Source: Euryarchaeota archaeon Ods02
Lineage (GTDB): Archaea; Halobacteriota; Halobacteria; Halobacteriales; Halorutilaceae
Direction: 5' to 3'
Assembly (NCBI GenBank): GCA_028751075.1
Contig: JAQZDA010000004.1
Location: 55,904-119,903, forward strand
DNA: 64,000 nt
Part shown: positions 54,001 through 62,156 of the stretch, piece by piece
Layout: each line of letters begins with the position of its first letter
Numbering within the stretch: the stretch's first letter is position 1
Program-made: the position numbers and the translations under genes
The notes under the pieces: model-generated
Told to the model about the DNA's origin: nothing
Databases searched by the model: none
The model's input: only the letters and a program-made list of their open reading frames with translations

Positions 54001-56329
54001 CGAATCGACGTCCGACGGCAGGGTGTACTGCGTAACCGTGGAAGACGACCACACGGTGCTCGCCGGCAGGAACGGGAAGTTCCAGTGGGTGGGACAGAGC
54101 TACTACGGCGTCGCCGGCTACGAACGGTTCCGCCTGTACGACAGCGAGATGGGTGCCGCCGTCACCGCGACCGGCAGGAAGGTCATCGAACACACCCGCG
54201 ACGAGGTCGAACGCATGGGGTACGACGTCATCTACGGCGACAGCGTGACCGGGGACCGTCCAGTGGTGCTGCGAGACCCCGAGGGAGTGGTCCGAGTCCT
54301 GCCCATCGAACGGGCCTTCGCCGAAGGACAGGAGAAAAACGTAGACGAAGCACTCGTCAGGTCGGATGGTGGCGCTACATCGGCCTCCAATGGGAAAGAC
54401 CGTCGGTTGCTCGAAAACTGGGAGGCGTTGTCGGTGAACGACGCGTTCGAGGCAGAGTGGCAGCCCGTGAACGAAGTGATTCGCCACGAGACCGAGAAAG
54501 ATCTAGTGAAGCTCCAGCACAAGCTCGGTGAGTCCACGACGACTCGCGACCATTCCTACGTCGTCGAAGAAGACGGCAGTCTGTCCGAAAGACCACCGGA
54601 GCTTGTCGACGAGCCACTGCGAGTGAGCGGCTTACCGAACGTCAAGGATATAAACACAATCGACATCTACGACAGAATCAAGGACTACGTACGGGAGTAC
54701 ACGGACGCAAGAGGAGGGAACTACGAACCTAAAGACAAGACCAAACAAGTTCATACCGACGGAGATTACGTATGGTTCGGGCACGAAAACCAGGGTGAGT
54801 ACGACTCGACAATCAAGTTAAAGCGCGAGATAGAGGTCGGGAGTAGGGAGGGACGCGCACTTCTACGGCTGCTCGGCACCTATGTCGCCGAGGGTAGTTC
54901 GTCGACGGAGGAAACGTCAGATGGAAAGTACGGGGCCTCGATATCCGAGTCTGATCACGAGGTCCTTTCCCAGCTGGAAGAAGACTACAACTTGCTGTTC
55001 GAGAACGCTGTCGTCAGCATCATAGACAGCGATACGAAAGACACCAGGACGGTCGAGTACGAGACACAGTCTGGCGAGAGGGAGGTGACCTACGACGACG
55101 GCACCTACAAGCTCCAGATGATGAACGAACTGTCGGCAGTGTTTTTCAGGGAGCTTGCTGGCCAGACGTCCCGCGGAAAAAAAGTACCCGACTTCATCTA
55201 CCACCTGCCGAAGAAAGAACAGGACATCTTCCTGGACGCCGTGATAGAAGGTGATGGATCGCGCGAGTTCCCACGTTACAACGACGACTACGCTGAAAGG
55301 AACTTCGACTTCGAGACAACTAGCCGTAAACTCGCCGGTGGACTCTCCCTCCTGCTCATCCAGCGCGGAAAGAAACACTCACTCAAGTTCAGAGACGAGA
55401 AGGACTCCTACACCATACGTACCTGTGACTATTACCGCGATGGACGAGAACCCGTGTTAAAAGAGATCCAAGACGAGGAAACTACGTACGTCTACGACCT
55501 CAGCATCGGAGAGAACCAGAACTTCGTCGACGCAGTAGGCGGTATCGTCCTCCACAACACCGACTCCACTCTCGTGGAGCTAGGCGGCGACCTCTCGCTC
55601 GACGACGTCGTCGACGTCGGCCTCGACATCGAGGACAGGGTCAACGAAAGCTACGACGAGTTCGCCGTCGAGGAGTTCGACGCGGAAGCCGACGGCCACC
55701 GGTGGGATATCGAGTTCGAGAAGGTTTACGAGCGGTTCTTCCAGGCCGGCCGGAAGAAACGCTATGCAGGCAAACTAGTGTGGAAGGAAGGCAAGCATCT
55801 CGACGAACCCGACGTCGACATCACGGGTTTCGAGTACCGACGCAGCGACGTCGCCCGCATCACCAAACGCGTGCAGGAGGACGTCATCGAGATGATCTTG
55901 GACGGCGAAGGCTTCGACGAGGTCAGCGAGTACCTCCAGCGGGTGGTGGAGGAGTTCAAGGAAGGCGACGTCGACCTCGAGGACGTCGGAATCCCCGGGG
56001 GTATAGGTCAGAAGCTGTCGGCGTACGACAGCGACACCGCGCAGGTCAAAGGCGCCAGGTACGCGAACCAGCATTTCGAGACGAACTTCAAGAGCGGCAG
56101 CAAACCCAAACGCGTCTACATCGAACGCGCCGCCGACGGCTACCCGCCGACCGACGTCATCTGCTTCGACGTCGAGGAACAGGTGCCCGAAGGCTTCCGC
56201 GTCGACGAAGACAAGATGCTGGAGAAGACCGTGCAGAAACCGCTGGAACGCATCCTGGAGGCGTTAGGCTGGAGCTGGAGCGAGGTCGTGAGCGGGCAGC
56301 GGCAGCAGGGGCTCGGGAGCTTCGGATAG
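51077..56329 (+). CDS. polB: Family-B DNA polymerase with two inteins
   Basis: 1750 codons from ATG 51077; removing two inteins (391 and 439 residues) leaves a 920-residue polymerase. Exonuclease motifs: VVDIEVED (Exo I), TTGWNYEEFDAPYIIDRL (Exo II), LLEYNVVDVELC (Exo III). Polymerase motifs: LDLASLYPMSM (A), KVVMN/SYYGVAG (B, split by intein 1), VIYGD/TDSTLVEL (C, split by intein 2) and AGRKKRYAGKL. The tail QQGLGSFG is a PCNA-interacting motif; the N-terminus DGQRNLGSFGG resembles it. An acidic linker (about 15-85) precedes the exonuclease. Main replicative or repair polymerase. Confidence 0.96.
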   Translation: MDDGQRNLGSFGGSQKDPQEPGGSEANTGKQDPASPEAQREEVDSGEASEPGKQDEDEAADRSERDSRDTADEEDAGEDVSAEEDTVETPEGAVDVGVTKVDYTVRDRDSEPYPVVHVFGRTPEGDSQHVEVTGFRPYFYAPDHEVDDSLPEDSEQVVEIERGYTSIDGESVTRIYTRIPADVSDVREDYRHHEADILYPNRFRIDTGVKSGFRVFEDDVEETDDGRLRVDVDDVEAVDVDAPARTMVVDIEVEDRHGFPEDGEQPLICLTAWDSFDDSYHVFAWFQDDVEFTASDVAPDLDADVDVHVHEHTDEETMLKAFLSYLEDRDPDVTTGWNYEEFDAPYIIDRLEELGMDSGRLSRVGEVWHGGGWGGPTVKGRSTFDLLYGYQRMRFTELESYRLDAIAEEELGEQKVTYTGKLGDLWEEDPERLLEYNVVDVELCVEIDRKVGVVDFFRELSRFVGCSLEDSTTPSDVVDIYVLRKAYGEFVLPSKRSGGGGDEYEGGEVFEPITGIRENVAVLDLASLYPMSMISVNASPETKVSESYDGETYRVEMPDGSVVRFRKDQEGLTKSIVTELLEERDRKKALRDQHEMGSPEHDKYDDQQNAIKVVMNCFSPDTEVVTEEGVKDITDVDVGEQVYSIDPETKEVSLREVVETQKYEYEGEMVEVETRHTDFQVTPNHRMLVDVDGETEFVEAGELDDYTNYQIPNGQPVEGETPEQFSLLEEGEAEHAYVHTEGHGTAFKRGVGEATEALEYESNRKAFKCSPVHLRENPKVVEEADRVLLQKAAKHSSVPAVYDMEDWLRFVGWYVTEGSVYEIQPKEYESASRGRSQKIQLGQLDEGGRQDIVELLERMDLNSLKEERQITVCNGVLADWLIENCGSGSETKHLPEFVWSLDWRLLEVLFDTLMQGDGDRYSGLRYSTKSTRLKDDVVRLAVHLGYKPMVNRGSGVWRIRFTDNEGSFRMHRNGGESTSDGRVYCVTVEDDHTVLAGRNGKFQWVGQSYYGVAGYERFRLYDSEMGAAVTATGRKVIEHTRDEVERMGYDVIYGDSVTGDRPVVLRDPEGVVRVLPIERAFAEGQEKNVDEALVRSDGGATSASNGKDRRLLENWEALSVNDAFEAEWQPVNEVIRHETEKDLVKLQHKLGESTTTRDHSYVVEEDGSLSERPPELVDEPLRVSGLPNVKDINTIDIYDRIKDYVREYTDARGGNYEPKDKTKQVHTDGDYVWFGHENQGEYDSTIKLKREIEVGSREGRALLRLLGTYVAEGSSSTEETSDGKYGASISESDHEVLSQLEEDYNLLFENAVVSIIDSDTKDTRTVEYETQSGEREVTYDDGTYKLQMMNELSAVFFRELAGQTSRGKKVPDFIYHLPKKEQDIFLDAVIEGDGSREFPRYNDDYAERNFDFETTSRKLAGGLSLLLIQRGKKHSLKFRDEKDSYTIRTCDYYRDGREPVLKEIQDEETTYVYDLSIGENQNFVDAVGGIVLHNTDSTLVELGGDLSLDDVVDVGLDIEDRVNESYDEFAVEEFDAEADGHRWDIEFEKVYERFFQAGRKKRYAGKLVWKEGKHLDEPDVDITGFEYRRSDVARITKRVQEDVIEMILDGEGFDEVSEYLQRVVEEFKEGDVDLEDVGIPGGIGQKLSAYDSDTAQVKGARYANQHFETNFKSGSKPKRVYIERAADGYPPTDVICFDVEEQVPEGFRVDEDKMLEKTVQKPLERILEALGWSWSEVVSGQRQQGLGSFG
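52925..54097 (+). other. Intein 1 in polB (motif B site)
   Basis: 391 residues (617-1007 of the precursor), inserted in KVVMN/SYYG. It starts with Cys (CFSPDTEVVTEEGVKDI, block A) and has block B FQVTPNHRMLV. LAGLIDADG-type motifs LRFVGWYVTEGSV and FDTLMQGDGD follow, then block F VTVEDDHTVLAG. It ends WVGQ before Ser, so the C-terminal residue is Gln rather than Asn. GC content and codons resemble the host gene. Confidence 0.93.
54242..55558 (+). other. Intein 2 in polB (motif C site)
   Basis: 439 residues (1056-1494), inserted in the catalytic YGD/TDS. It starts with Ser (SVTGDRPVVLRDPEGVVRV), has block B TTTRDHSYVVEEDGS, and carries homing-endonuclease motifs LLGTYVAEGSSS and LDAVIEGDGSR. 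It ends VGGIVLHN before Thr. The middle (about 54640-55500) is visibly poorer in GC than the exteins. The polymerase cannot be active unless this is spliced out. Confidence 0.94.
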
Positions 56330-56387
56330 ATGCTTTAACCCGCACACCTCGATGTTTTATGGCGTAAGCGCGTGAAGGTCCGGTTGG

Positions 56388-57365
56388 ATGTCCGTGACGT
56401 TTCTCTCAGGGGGTACGGGGACTCCCAAGCTCCTGGACGGCGCGATGCAAGAGGTCGACGAGCTATCGGTGGTCTGCAACACCGGCGACGACGTCGTCCT
56501 TTCGGGAAACCTCGTCAGCCCAGACGTCGACAGCGTGCTCTACACTCTCGCCGGCGAGATAGACCGTGACACCTGGTGGGGGGTAGAGCGCGACAGCTAC
56601 CACACCCACGAAGCCCTGACGCAGAGCGGCCGTAGGGTTGAGCGCGTGGAGAGCCAGCGGCCGCTTGGAGAGGAGCGTGCGTTCGGCGGCGACGGCGAGT
56701 TCATGCGGATAGGTGACCGCGACCGCGCCCTCCACGTCGTCCGCACCAGCGCTGTCGACAGCGGCGCCTCGCTGACGGAGGCGGTGCAGCGTTGCGCGGA
56801 CTGGCTGGATGTAGACGAACGGTTCACGGTTCTGCCGATGACGGACGACGCCGTTTCGACCTACGTCCACACGCCGGAGGGTCCGATGCATTTCCAGCGG
56901 TGGTGGGTGGCGGAGGACGGCGAACCCCCGGTGGAGGACGTCGACTTCCATGGTGCGGGTCGTGCGGGCGCCACTGAAGCGGTCGAGGCGGCGCTCCAGC
57001 AACCCGTAGTCGTCGGACCGTCGAACCCCGTCACCAGCCTGGGTCCGATGCTGTCCGTCGCAGGGTTACGAGAAGCCTTACGTGAGGCTCGCGTCGCCGC
57101 AGTCTCCCCCTTCGTCGACGGCGAAGTGGTCAGCGGACCGGCGGCGGAGCTTATGGAGGCCGTCGGGCTGCCGCCGTCCACGGAGGGCGTTTATCGGGCT
57201 TACGAGGACTTCCTCGACGTACTGGTCGTCGACGGCAGCGAGGCGGGAGATATCGAGGTCGACTGCACGGTGGTCGCCACGGACACCATACTGGAGAGGC
57301 GTGAAGACGCCGCCCGCCTCACCCGAGAGGTCGCGGCGGCTCTAGACCTAAGCAACACATATTGA
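56388..57365 (+). CDS. cofD: 2-phospho-L-lactate transferase (F420 synthesis)
   Basis: 325 residues. It joins phospholactyl-GDP and Fo to give F420-0. MSVTFLSGGTGTPKLLDGA contains the nucleotide loop; VVCNTGDDVVLSGN, RDSYHTHE and VGPSNPVTSLGPML are CofD blocks. Shows the organism makes coenzyme F420. Convergent with the next gene; 33 bases between the stops. Confidence 0.95.
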   Translation: MSVTFLSGGTGTPKLLDGAMQEVDELSVVCNTGDDVVLSGNLVSPDVDSVLYTLAGEIDRDTWWGVERDSYHTHEALTQSGRRVERVESQRPLGEERAFGGDGEFMRIGDRDRALHVVRTSAVDSGASLTEAVQRCADWLDVDERFTVLPMTDDAVSTYVHTPEGPMHFQRWWVAEDGEPPVEDVDFHGAGRAGATEAVEAALQQPVVVGPSNPVTSLGPMLSVAGLREALREARVAAVSPFVDGEVVSGPAAELMEAVGLPPSTEGVYRAYEDFLDVLVVDGSEAGDIEVDCTVVATDTILERREDAARLTREVAAALDLSNTY

Positions 57366-57398
57366 CCGCCGGAGACAGAACCTTGTTATTGAGGCGTT

Positions 57399-59081
57399 CT
57401 AGAGGTCCTCGAGGTCCTCCATCACCTCGTCCGCGAGATCGACCATCTCCTGGACGTTGATCTCCTCACCCCCCACGTCGAGAGTGGGTTCGTCTGCGTC
57501 CCCTCCTTCACCGTCTTCCCCCGGTTCCGTACTGGGTTCGGCACCTTCTCCGGTGGACTCTGCAGTCTCCTCCGGGGGTTCCGCGTCCTCGCTGGTGACT
57601 GCAGAGGTATCTCCGACCGCTTCCCCCTTGCTTGACGGGCTTCCAGCGGACGGTTCTACGGTTCCCTCCGCTCCTGGGCCGCCTGCTTCTCCTACTTCTT
57701 CAGCCTGGTCGTCTCCACCGCGTTCGAAGGACTCGAACGCCGAGTCCACACGCTCCGCGACCGAGGGCTCCGAACCGCTCCCGGATTCATCTGTTGCGGC
57801 CTCTGCAGTCGACGTTGCACCGGTTTCCCCTGCGCCCTCCGCGACCTCCTCCGTGGGCAATGCACCGGAGCCCTGTTCCGAGGGTTTCTGAACCTGTTCG
57901 GGAGGCCTGGAGGTATCAGCCTCAGCTTCACCTGGTTCCGGGGACGAGTCCGGTTCTACCGTCTCCTCTGTAGCCACGGCGTCGTCGACTCCGTCGCCCG
58001 ACCTCCGGTCGCCTGGGTGGAGGTCCGTGGACCCAGGAGACGCCACGGGTGTGACGTCCTCTACTGCGTCGACAAGGGAGTAGGGAGCCTTGTACGCGTA
58101 CGCCATGCCAAGCGACAGCGAATCCGGGAGGTCCTCGACACCGTCACCCACTCCGTACTCGTCGGCTTCGCGGTCGTAGTACTTGGATGGTCGGCCGTTC
58201 TTGAACAACACGACGTCTCCGTCGTCTACGAGGTAGCCGGTGAACCTCTTCCGGTTGAGGTGGGTGGCGGCGCGCTCCATCCCGGGTGGTAGCTTCTCCC
58301 TGGGTCCGTCTACGGGGAGGACCACGGGGACGGGTCCCTGGTCGTCCCGTACCTTGCTCGGTAGCTGCACTCCGTTGATCGCGTTAGCGACGGCTTTCAC
58401 GTGGTTCACCAGGGGTTCACGGGTCTGGCTGTCCAGGCTTTCTAGCCCTCGAACCACGGATATCAGACGTTCGTGTAGCTCGCCCTTCTCAGGCGTGACA
58501 GATCCCCCCGACAGGTAGCTGACGGAGCTCACCAGCACGGTGGCTACGAAGACGAACAGTACGGCGGGGAAGTACGGTGAGTATATGAAGTCTAGCTGTC
58601 CGCCTGCTAACAGCAGCGAGTACACGAGAAGCAGTATCACTCCGTACAGCCCTACGATGTCTACGCGGTTGAAGAACTCGAGGACGTCCGGGTCGTCCAG
58701 CCACCTCCAGGCTTCGATGGAGATGGCTACCGCGAGCAACCCCGCGGAGGCCACGGGGAACCAGACGTCCTGGTTGACGCCGAGATGCTCGAGCGCCGTG
58801 TACCCCGCCGCGATAGCTAACACAACCACTCCGACGACGTCGACGCGGTCGACGAGGAAGGCGCGTTCGAAGGTGAGTGCGACGGCGAGCGCTGCGACGA
58901 GGAACGCCCCCGCCCAGACGCCTTCGACGTGTCGGACGCCGTAGACCGCGGAGAGCACGGTGACTCCGAAGAGGAAGCCGACGAGGACTATGGCTTTCAG
59001 CCCCGCTGTATCGAGGAACGTCTCGACCACCTGAGACCTGCCTCCTACGTCACCCCCTTCCTCCTCTGCTGCTACGTTCAC
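57399..59081 (-). CDS. Membrane protein with conserved C-terminal motif (paralogue 1)
   Basis: 560 residues from GTG 59081. N-terminal half: six hydrophobic segments between about 28 and 190. A soluble domain follows at about 200-330 (VQLPSKVRDDQGPVPVVLPV, KRFTGYLVDDGDVVLFKNG). Next comes a long Pro/Glu/Ser/Thr-rich disordered stretch (about 340-525). It ends TLDVGGEEINVQEMVDLADE. The soluble domain and end motif recur in the neighbouring gene at 59166. No known family is recognised; probably a membrane-anchored adaptor or sensor. Confidence 0.7.
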   Translation of the reverse strand: MNVAAEEEGGDVGGRSQVVETFLDTAGLKAIVLVGFLFGVTVLSAVYGVRHVEGVWAGAFLVAALAVALTFERAFLVDRVDVVGVVVLAIAAGYTALEHLGVNQDVWFPVASAGLLAVAISIEAWRWLDDPDVLEFFNRVDIVGLYGVILLLVYSLLLAGGQLDFIYSPYFPAVLFVFVATVLVSSVSYLSGGSVTPEKGELHERLISVVRGLESLDSQTREPLVNHVKAVANAINGVQLPSKVRDDQGPVPVVLPVDGPREKLPPGMERAATHLNRKRFTGYLVDDGDVVLFKNGRPSKYYDREADEYGVGDGVEDLPDSLSLGMAYAYKAPYSLVDAVEDVTPVASPGSTDLHPGDRRSGDGVDDAVATEETVEPDSSPEPGEAEADTSRPPEQVQKPSEQGSGALPTEEVAEGAGETGATSTAEAATDESGSGSEPSVAERVDSAFESFERGGDDQAEEVGEAGGPGAEGTVEPSAGSPSSKGEAVGDTSAVTSEDAEPPEETAESTGEGAEPSTEPGEDGEGGDADEPTLDVGGEEINVQEMVDLADEVMEDLEDL

Positions 59082-59165
59082 GTTAAGAACATAGTCCTTG
59101 TTCGGTTAAGAGTCTTGTCTGTGGCGCAATCCTCTTCATCCTCACTATGAACCGTTCAACACGTT

Positions 59166-60422
59166 TCACGGCCCCCCTCTCTTCGAGAGGTCGTCTATTA
59201 TGTCGTCGGCGCGCTGGAACATGTCGTCGAGATCGACCTCCTGACCTCCGACCTGGATGACCTGATCTTCCTCCGCCGTCTTCTCGGATTCCTCCTGCAT
59301 AGCTGCCTCGCGTTCCGACAGGGGCTCCGGTGCCATGGCTTCCGACCGTTTCTCCGGTATCACGGACTCGAGCTGGTTGACCACTCCGTGCGTGGTCTCG
59401 TACATCCGGCCATCGGCTTTCCTTCCGCCTTGGTCTTCGTCAGTGTACTCGCCGCCTACGAACGACGCCACCTGGGTTCCGTTCCGGGTGACGTGTACGT
59501 CTTCGCCGTGCAGGACGTAGCCCGTGTGCCTCCGGTCGCTGGCTCTCTGAAGCACCCTGTCGACCTCGGAGTTCTCGACGACGTGGTCGGGGGCGTCTTC
59601 GGGTAGCACGACGGGTACGCCGCCGTACTTGTCGCGTACGTTAGTGGGTATGGAGACGCCGTCGAGGCTCTCCGCCATGTCGCGGAGCTTCGCGGCTATA
59701 TCGCGGCGTAGTACCGCGTCTTCTACGTCCCTGGTCTCCCTCAGCAGCCCGACCAGTATCTCGTTGAAGTCCTCGTCGGGCCTCACTACCACGGTCTCCC
59801 GTATCACGCGGTAGCCGGCGACGACGGCGAAGAACCCGCTGATCAGCACGAAAGCTAACGCGGGGAAGACAGGGTGGTGCGCGAAGCTGCTCCAGCCGGC
59901 GTAGACGACGATGGCATACACCAGAAGCAGCTCGCTGAAGACGAAGCCGACGACATCGAGGTTCATCAGCTCGTCGACATCGTCGGTTGTCGCCCTTCCT
60001 TCACCGAACTTCAGCCCGGGCTGGCGGTTGTAGAAGTAGTCTCCTACGACCGCTGCGAACAGGAAGAACGAGGAGAACAGGGCGAACTGCCAGCCGGGGA
60101 CGAAACCCAGCGACGCCATCACCGTGAACCCGGCAGCGATCAACACCATGACGCCGCCGACGAAGTCGAACCCCGTCTCCGGCCACAGCACCTGGTCAAG
60201 TGCGACGGCGAAGCCCAGAGCTAACGTGACCACGAGCCCCCCAGTAACAGCCAGGGACTCCAGCCCCGGTATCCCGGCTTCGACGGTCGGCCACGCCGAA
60301 CCCAGTGCCGTTACCGCCACCAGTAGCGCCAGAAGCACCACTCCCTTTACCCCCAGTACCTCTAACAGCTTGGCGAAGTACGGTTCCGCGTCCACCTCCC
60401 CCCTGTTGCTGGTGCTGCTCAT
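59166..60422 (-). CDS. Membrane protein with conserved C-terminal motif (paralogue 2)
   Basis: 418 residues. About six hydrophobic segments (22-210) precede a soluble domain with VSIPTNVRDKYGGVPVVLPE and RRHTGYVLHGEDVHVTRNG, clearly like those of the gene at 57399. A shorter linker follows, and the end is VIQVGGQEVDLDDMFQRADD. The two genes are tandem on the minus strand, 84 bases apart, and probably arose by duplication. No enzymatic motif. Divergent from a membrane-anchored HTH protein (96-bp gap). Confidence 0.7.
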   Translation of the reverse strand: MSSTSNRGEVDAEPYFAKLLEVLGVKGVVLLALLVAVTALGSAWPTVEAGIPGLESLAVTGGLVVTLALGFAVALDQVLWPETGFDFVGGVMVLIAAGFTVMASLGFVPGWQFALFSSFFLFAAVVGDYFYNRQPGLKFGEGRATTDDVDELMNLDVVGFVFSELLLVYAIVVYAGWSSFAHHPVFPALAFVLISGFFAVVAGYRVIRETVVVRPDEDFNEILVGLLRETRDVEDAVLRRDIAAKLRDMAESLDGVSIPTNVRDKYGGVPVVLPEDAPDHVVENSEVDRVLQRASDRRHTGYVLHGEDVHVTRNGTQVASFVGGEYTDEDQGGRKADGRMYETTHGVVNQLESVIPEKRSEAMAPEPLSEREAAMQEESEKTAEEDQVIQVGGQEVDLDDMFQRADDIIDDLSKRGGP

Positions 60423-60518
60423 AGCGATTTCCTAAACTAAGTCGACAAGCCAGATACAAAACTCTTGCGTGGATTAGAAGGGGTTTTACCGGAGTAACGT
60501 CTAGCTTCTGAAGAGAAG

Positions 60519-61181
60519 ATGTCTGACTCCGCCCGTGAGAACGACCCATCGGTCGTCGGGGTGAACAGCGAGGACGCCGAGGACCTCATCGGGGCGCTTT
60601 CCAGCGACACCGCGAGACGGATACTCGACGCTTTACACGACACCCCTTCGACGCCGTCGGAGGTAGCGGAACAGGTGGATACTACGCTGCAGAACACCCG
60701 ATACCATCTCTCGAAGCTCGAGGACGCCGACCTCATCTCCGTGCAGGAGACGCGGTACTCGCCGAAAGGAAGGGAGATGAACGTCTACGCACCTGAGGAA
60801 CCCACGGTGGTATTCGTCGGGGGAGCCGACGACAGCGAGCGGCTGCGTGACCTCCTCACGAACGGGTTCGCAGGCCTGCTCGCTCTCGGCGCCGTCGCAG
60901 CCGCCGTCGAGTACCTCTACAGGAGCTACGCACCTGCTGACGACGAAGTCGCCGACGACGCAGGCGTCGCCCTCGAAGACGACGTAGATGACGATGACAC
61001 CTACATGGAGGCGGCGGACGACGCGCCCGCTCCGGAGGTGGAGGAGGCAGCAGAGGAGGCACCGGTGTTGGTAGAGGTGGCGTTAGAGGCCGCGACACCA
61101 GGTGTACTGGTGTTCCTCGGGGGAGCAGTCGCTCTGTCGGTTTTCCTGCTGATTAGGTACAGGCAGCACCGTTCACTATAG
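60519..61181 (+). CDS. Membrane-anchored ArsR-type HTH regulator
   Basis: 220 residues. A winged-helix domain (about 20-95: SSDTARRILDALHDTPSTPS, NTRYHLSKLEDADLISVQE) is followed by two hydrophobic segments (about 113-130 and 187-208) with an acidic loop between. The DNA-binding part faces the cytoplasm. It sits divergent to the two membrane-protein paralogues, so it may control them or itself. Ligand unknown; no metal-binding Cys is visible. Confidence 0.8.
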   Translation: MSDSARENDPSVVGVNSEDAEDLIGALSSDTARRILDALHDTPSTPSEVAEQVDTTLQNTRYHLSKLEDADLISVQETRYSPKGREMNVYAPEEPTVVFVGGADDSERLRDLLTNGFAGLLALGAVAAAVEYLYRSYAPADDEVADDAGVALEDDVDDDDTYMEAADDAPAPEVEEAAEEAPVLVEVALEAATPGVLVFLGGAVALSVFLLIRYRQHRSL

Positions 61182-61325
61182 GGTTGCGATGAGCTCTATC
61201 TTCATCCGTCGGCGACAGTCATCCGAGTTAAGTATCCTGGCGATCTATCGAACGCCGATGAGACGAGAAGCCTCTGTAGCGCGCCGAAGTTGGCCACCCA
61301 GCTGCCTACGGCCGTCTGAATCCAG

Positions 61326-62156
61326 GTGGTCGACTTGGTCTTAGACGCCGCGGAGTCCGCGGAGCTCGCGTTGCTGGTGGAGGCGGGTAGCATGCCGAAG
61401 CCGGGTAACGTCGAGCCTTCGCGGGACTTCCCCGACACCAGCTACCATCAGTTTCAGGCGGGCGCGGTGGGTGCGCGTTCCGCGCTTGAGGATGCGGCGG
61501 CGGATGAAGCAATAGGCAGGTGCTTCCGACGTGCCGTGAAAGGCGCGAGCCGGCACGAAGGTGGGAACACGCATTTCGGTGCGCTGCTGCTGCTGACGCC
61601 TCTCGTCCAGGCTGAAGCCAGTGACGGCGTCGACTCCGTTGACGCCGTCGTCGAGGACACCACGGTGGACGACGCCGAGGAGTTCTACCGTGCGTTCCAG
61701 GCGGTCGAGGTCAACCTCGGGGACGTCGAACCCGATGGGTTGCCTGACGCCGGAGACGATGACGCGGCGGAGAAGGTGAGGGAACGCGGACTCACGCTGT
61801 ATCAGGTGATGGAGGGGTCCGCTGACGTCGACGACGTCGCCTCGGAATGGGTCAACGGTTTCGAAAGAGCGTTCCGGCGTGCCGACGACCTCCAGCGACT
61901 GGTGGAGGATGGCTCTCCGACGTCGGAGGCGGTAGCCAGCGTCTACCTCGAAATGCTTCGGACGGAGCCCGACAGCCACGTGGCGCGGATCCACGGCGAC
62001 CACGTCGCCGACGACGTCGTCAGCATGGCGAACAACCTCGACGTCGCGGCCCTGGACCGACGTCTCAGGTACGACGACATCAACCCCGGAGCCACCGCCG
62101 ACGTGCTCTCGGCGGCGTGCTTCGTCGCCCTGACCCGCGGAGGTCTCGGGATTTGA
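61326..62156 (+). CDS. CitG-like (triphosphoribosyl-dephospho-CoA synthase family) protein
   Basis: 276 residues from GTG 61326. MPKPGNVEPSRDFPDTSYHQ, HEGGNTHFGALLLLTPL and LTLYQVMEGSADVDDVASEW are CitG family blocks. Archaeal homologues are not part of citrate lyase and their substrate is unknown; a pterin or nucleotide-linked role has been suggested for relatives. Coupled to the DUF447 gene (TTGA overlap), a pair that recurs in haloarchaea. Confidence 0.85.
   Translation: MVDLVLDAAESAELALLVEAGSMPKPGNVEPSRDFPDTSYHQFQAGAVGARSALEDAAADEAIGRCFRRAVKGASRHEGGNTHFGALLLLTPLVQAEASDGVDSVDAVVEDTTVDDAEEFYRAFQAVEVNLGDVEPDGLPDAGDDDAAEKVRERGLTLYQVMEGSADVDDVASEWVNGFERAFRRADDLQRLVEDGSPTSEAVASVYLEMLRTEPDSHVARIHGDHVADDVVSMANNLDVAALDRRLRYDDINPGATADVLSAACFVALTRGGLGI

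Noticed and set aside
57399..58040. Reading the Pro/Glu/Ser/Thr-rich tail as a frameshift or artefact
   Set aside because: The frame continues into a C-terminal motif shared with the neighbouring paralogue, so the tail is genuinely coding.
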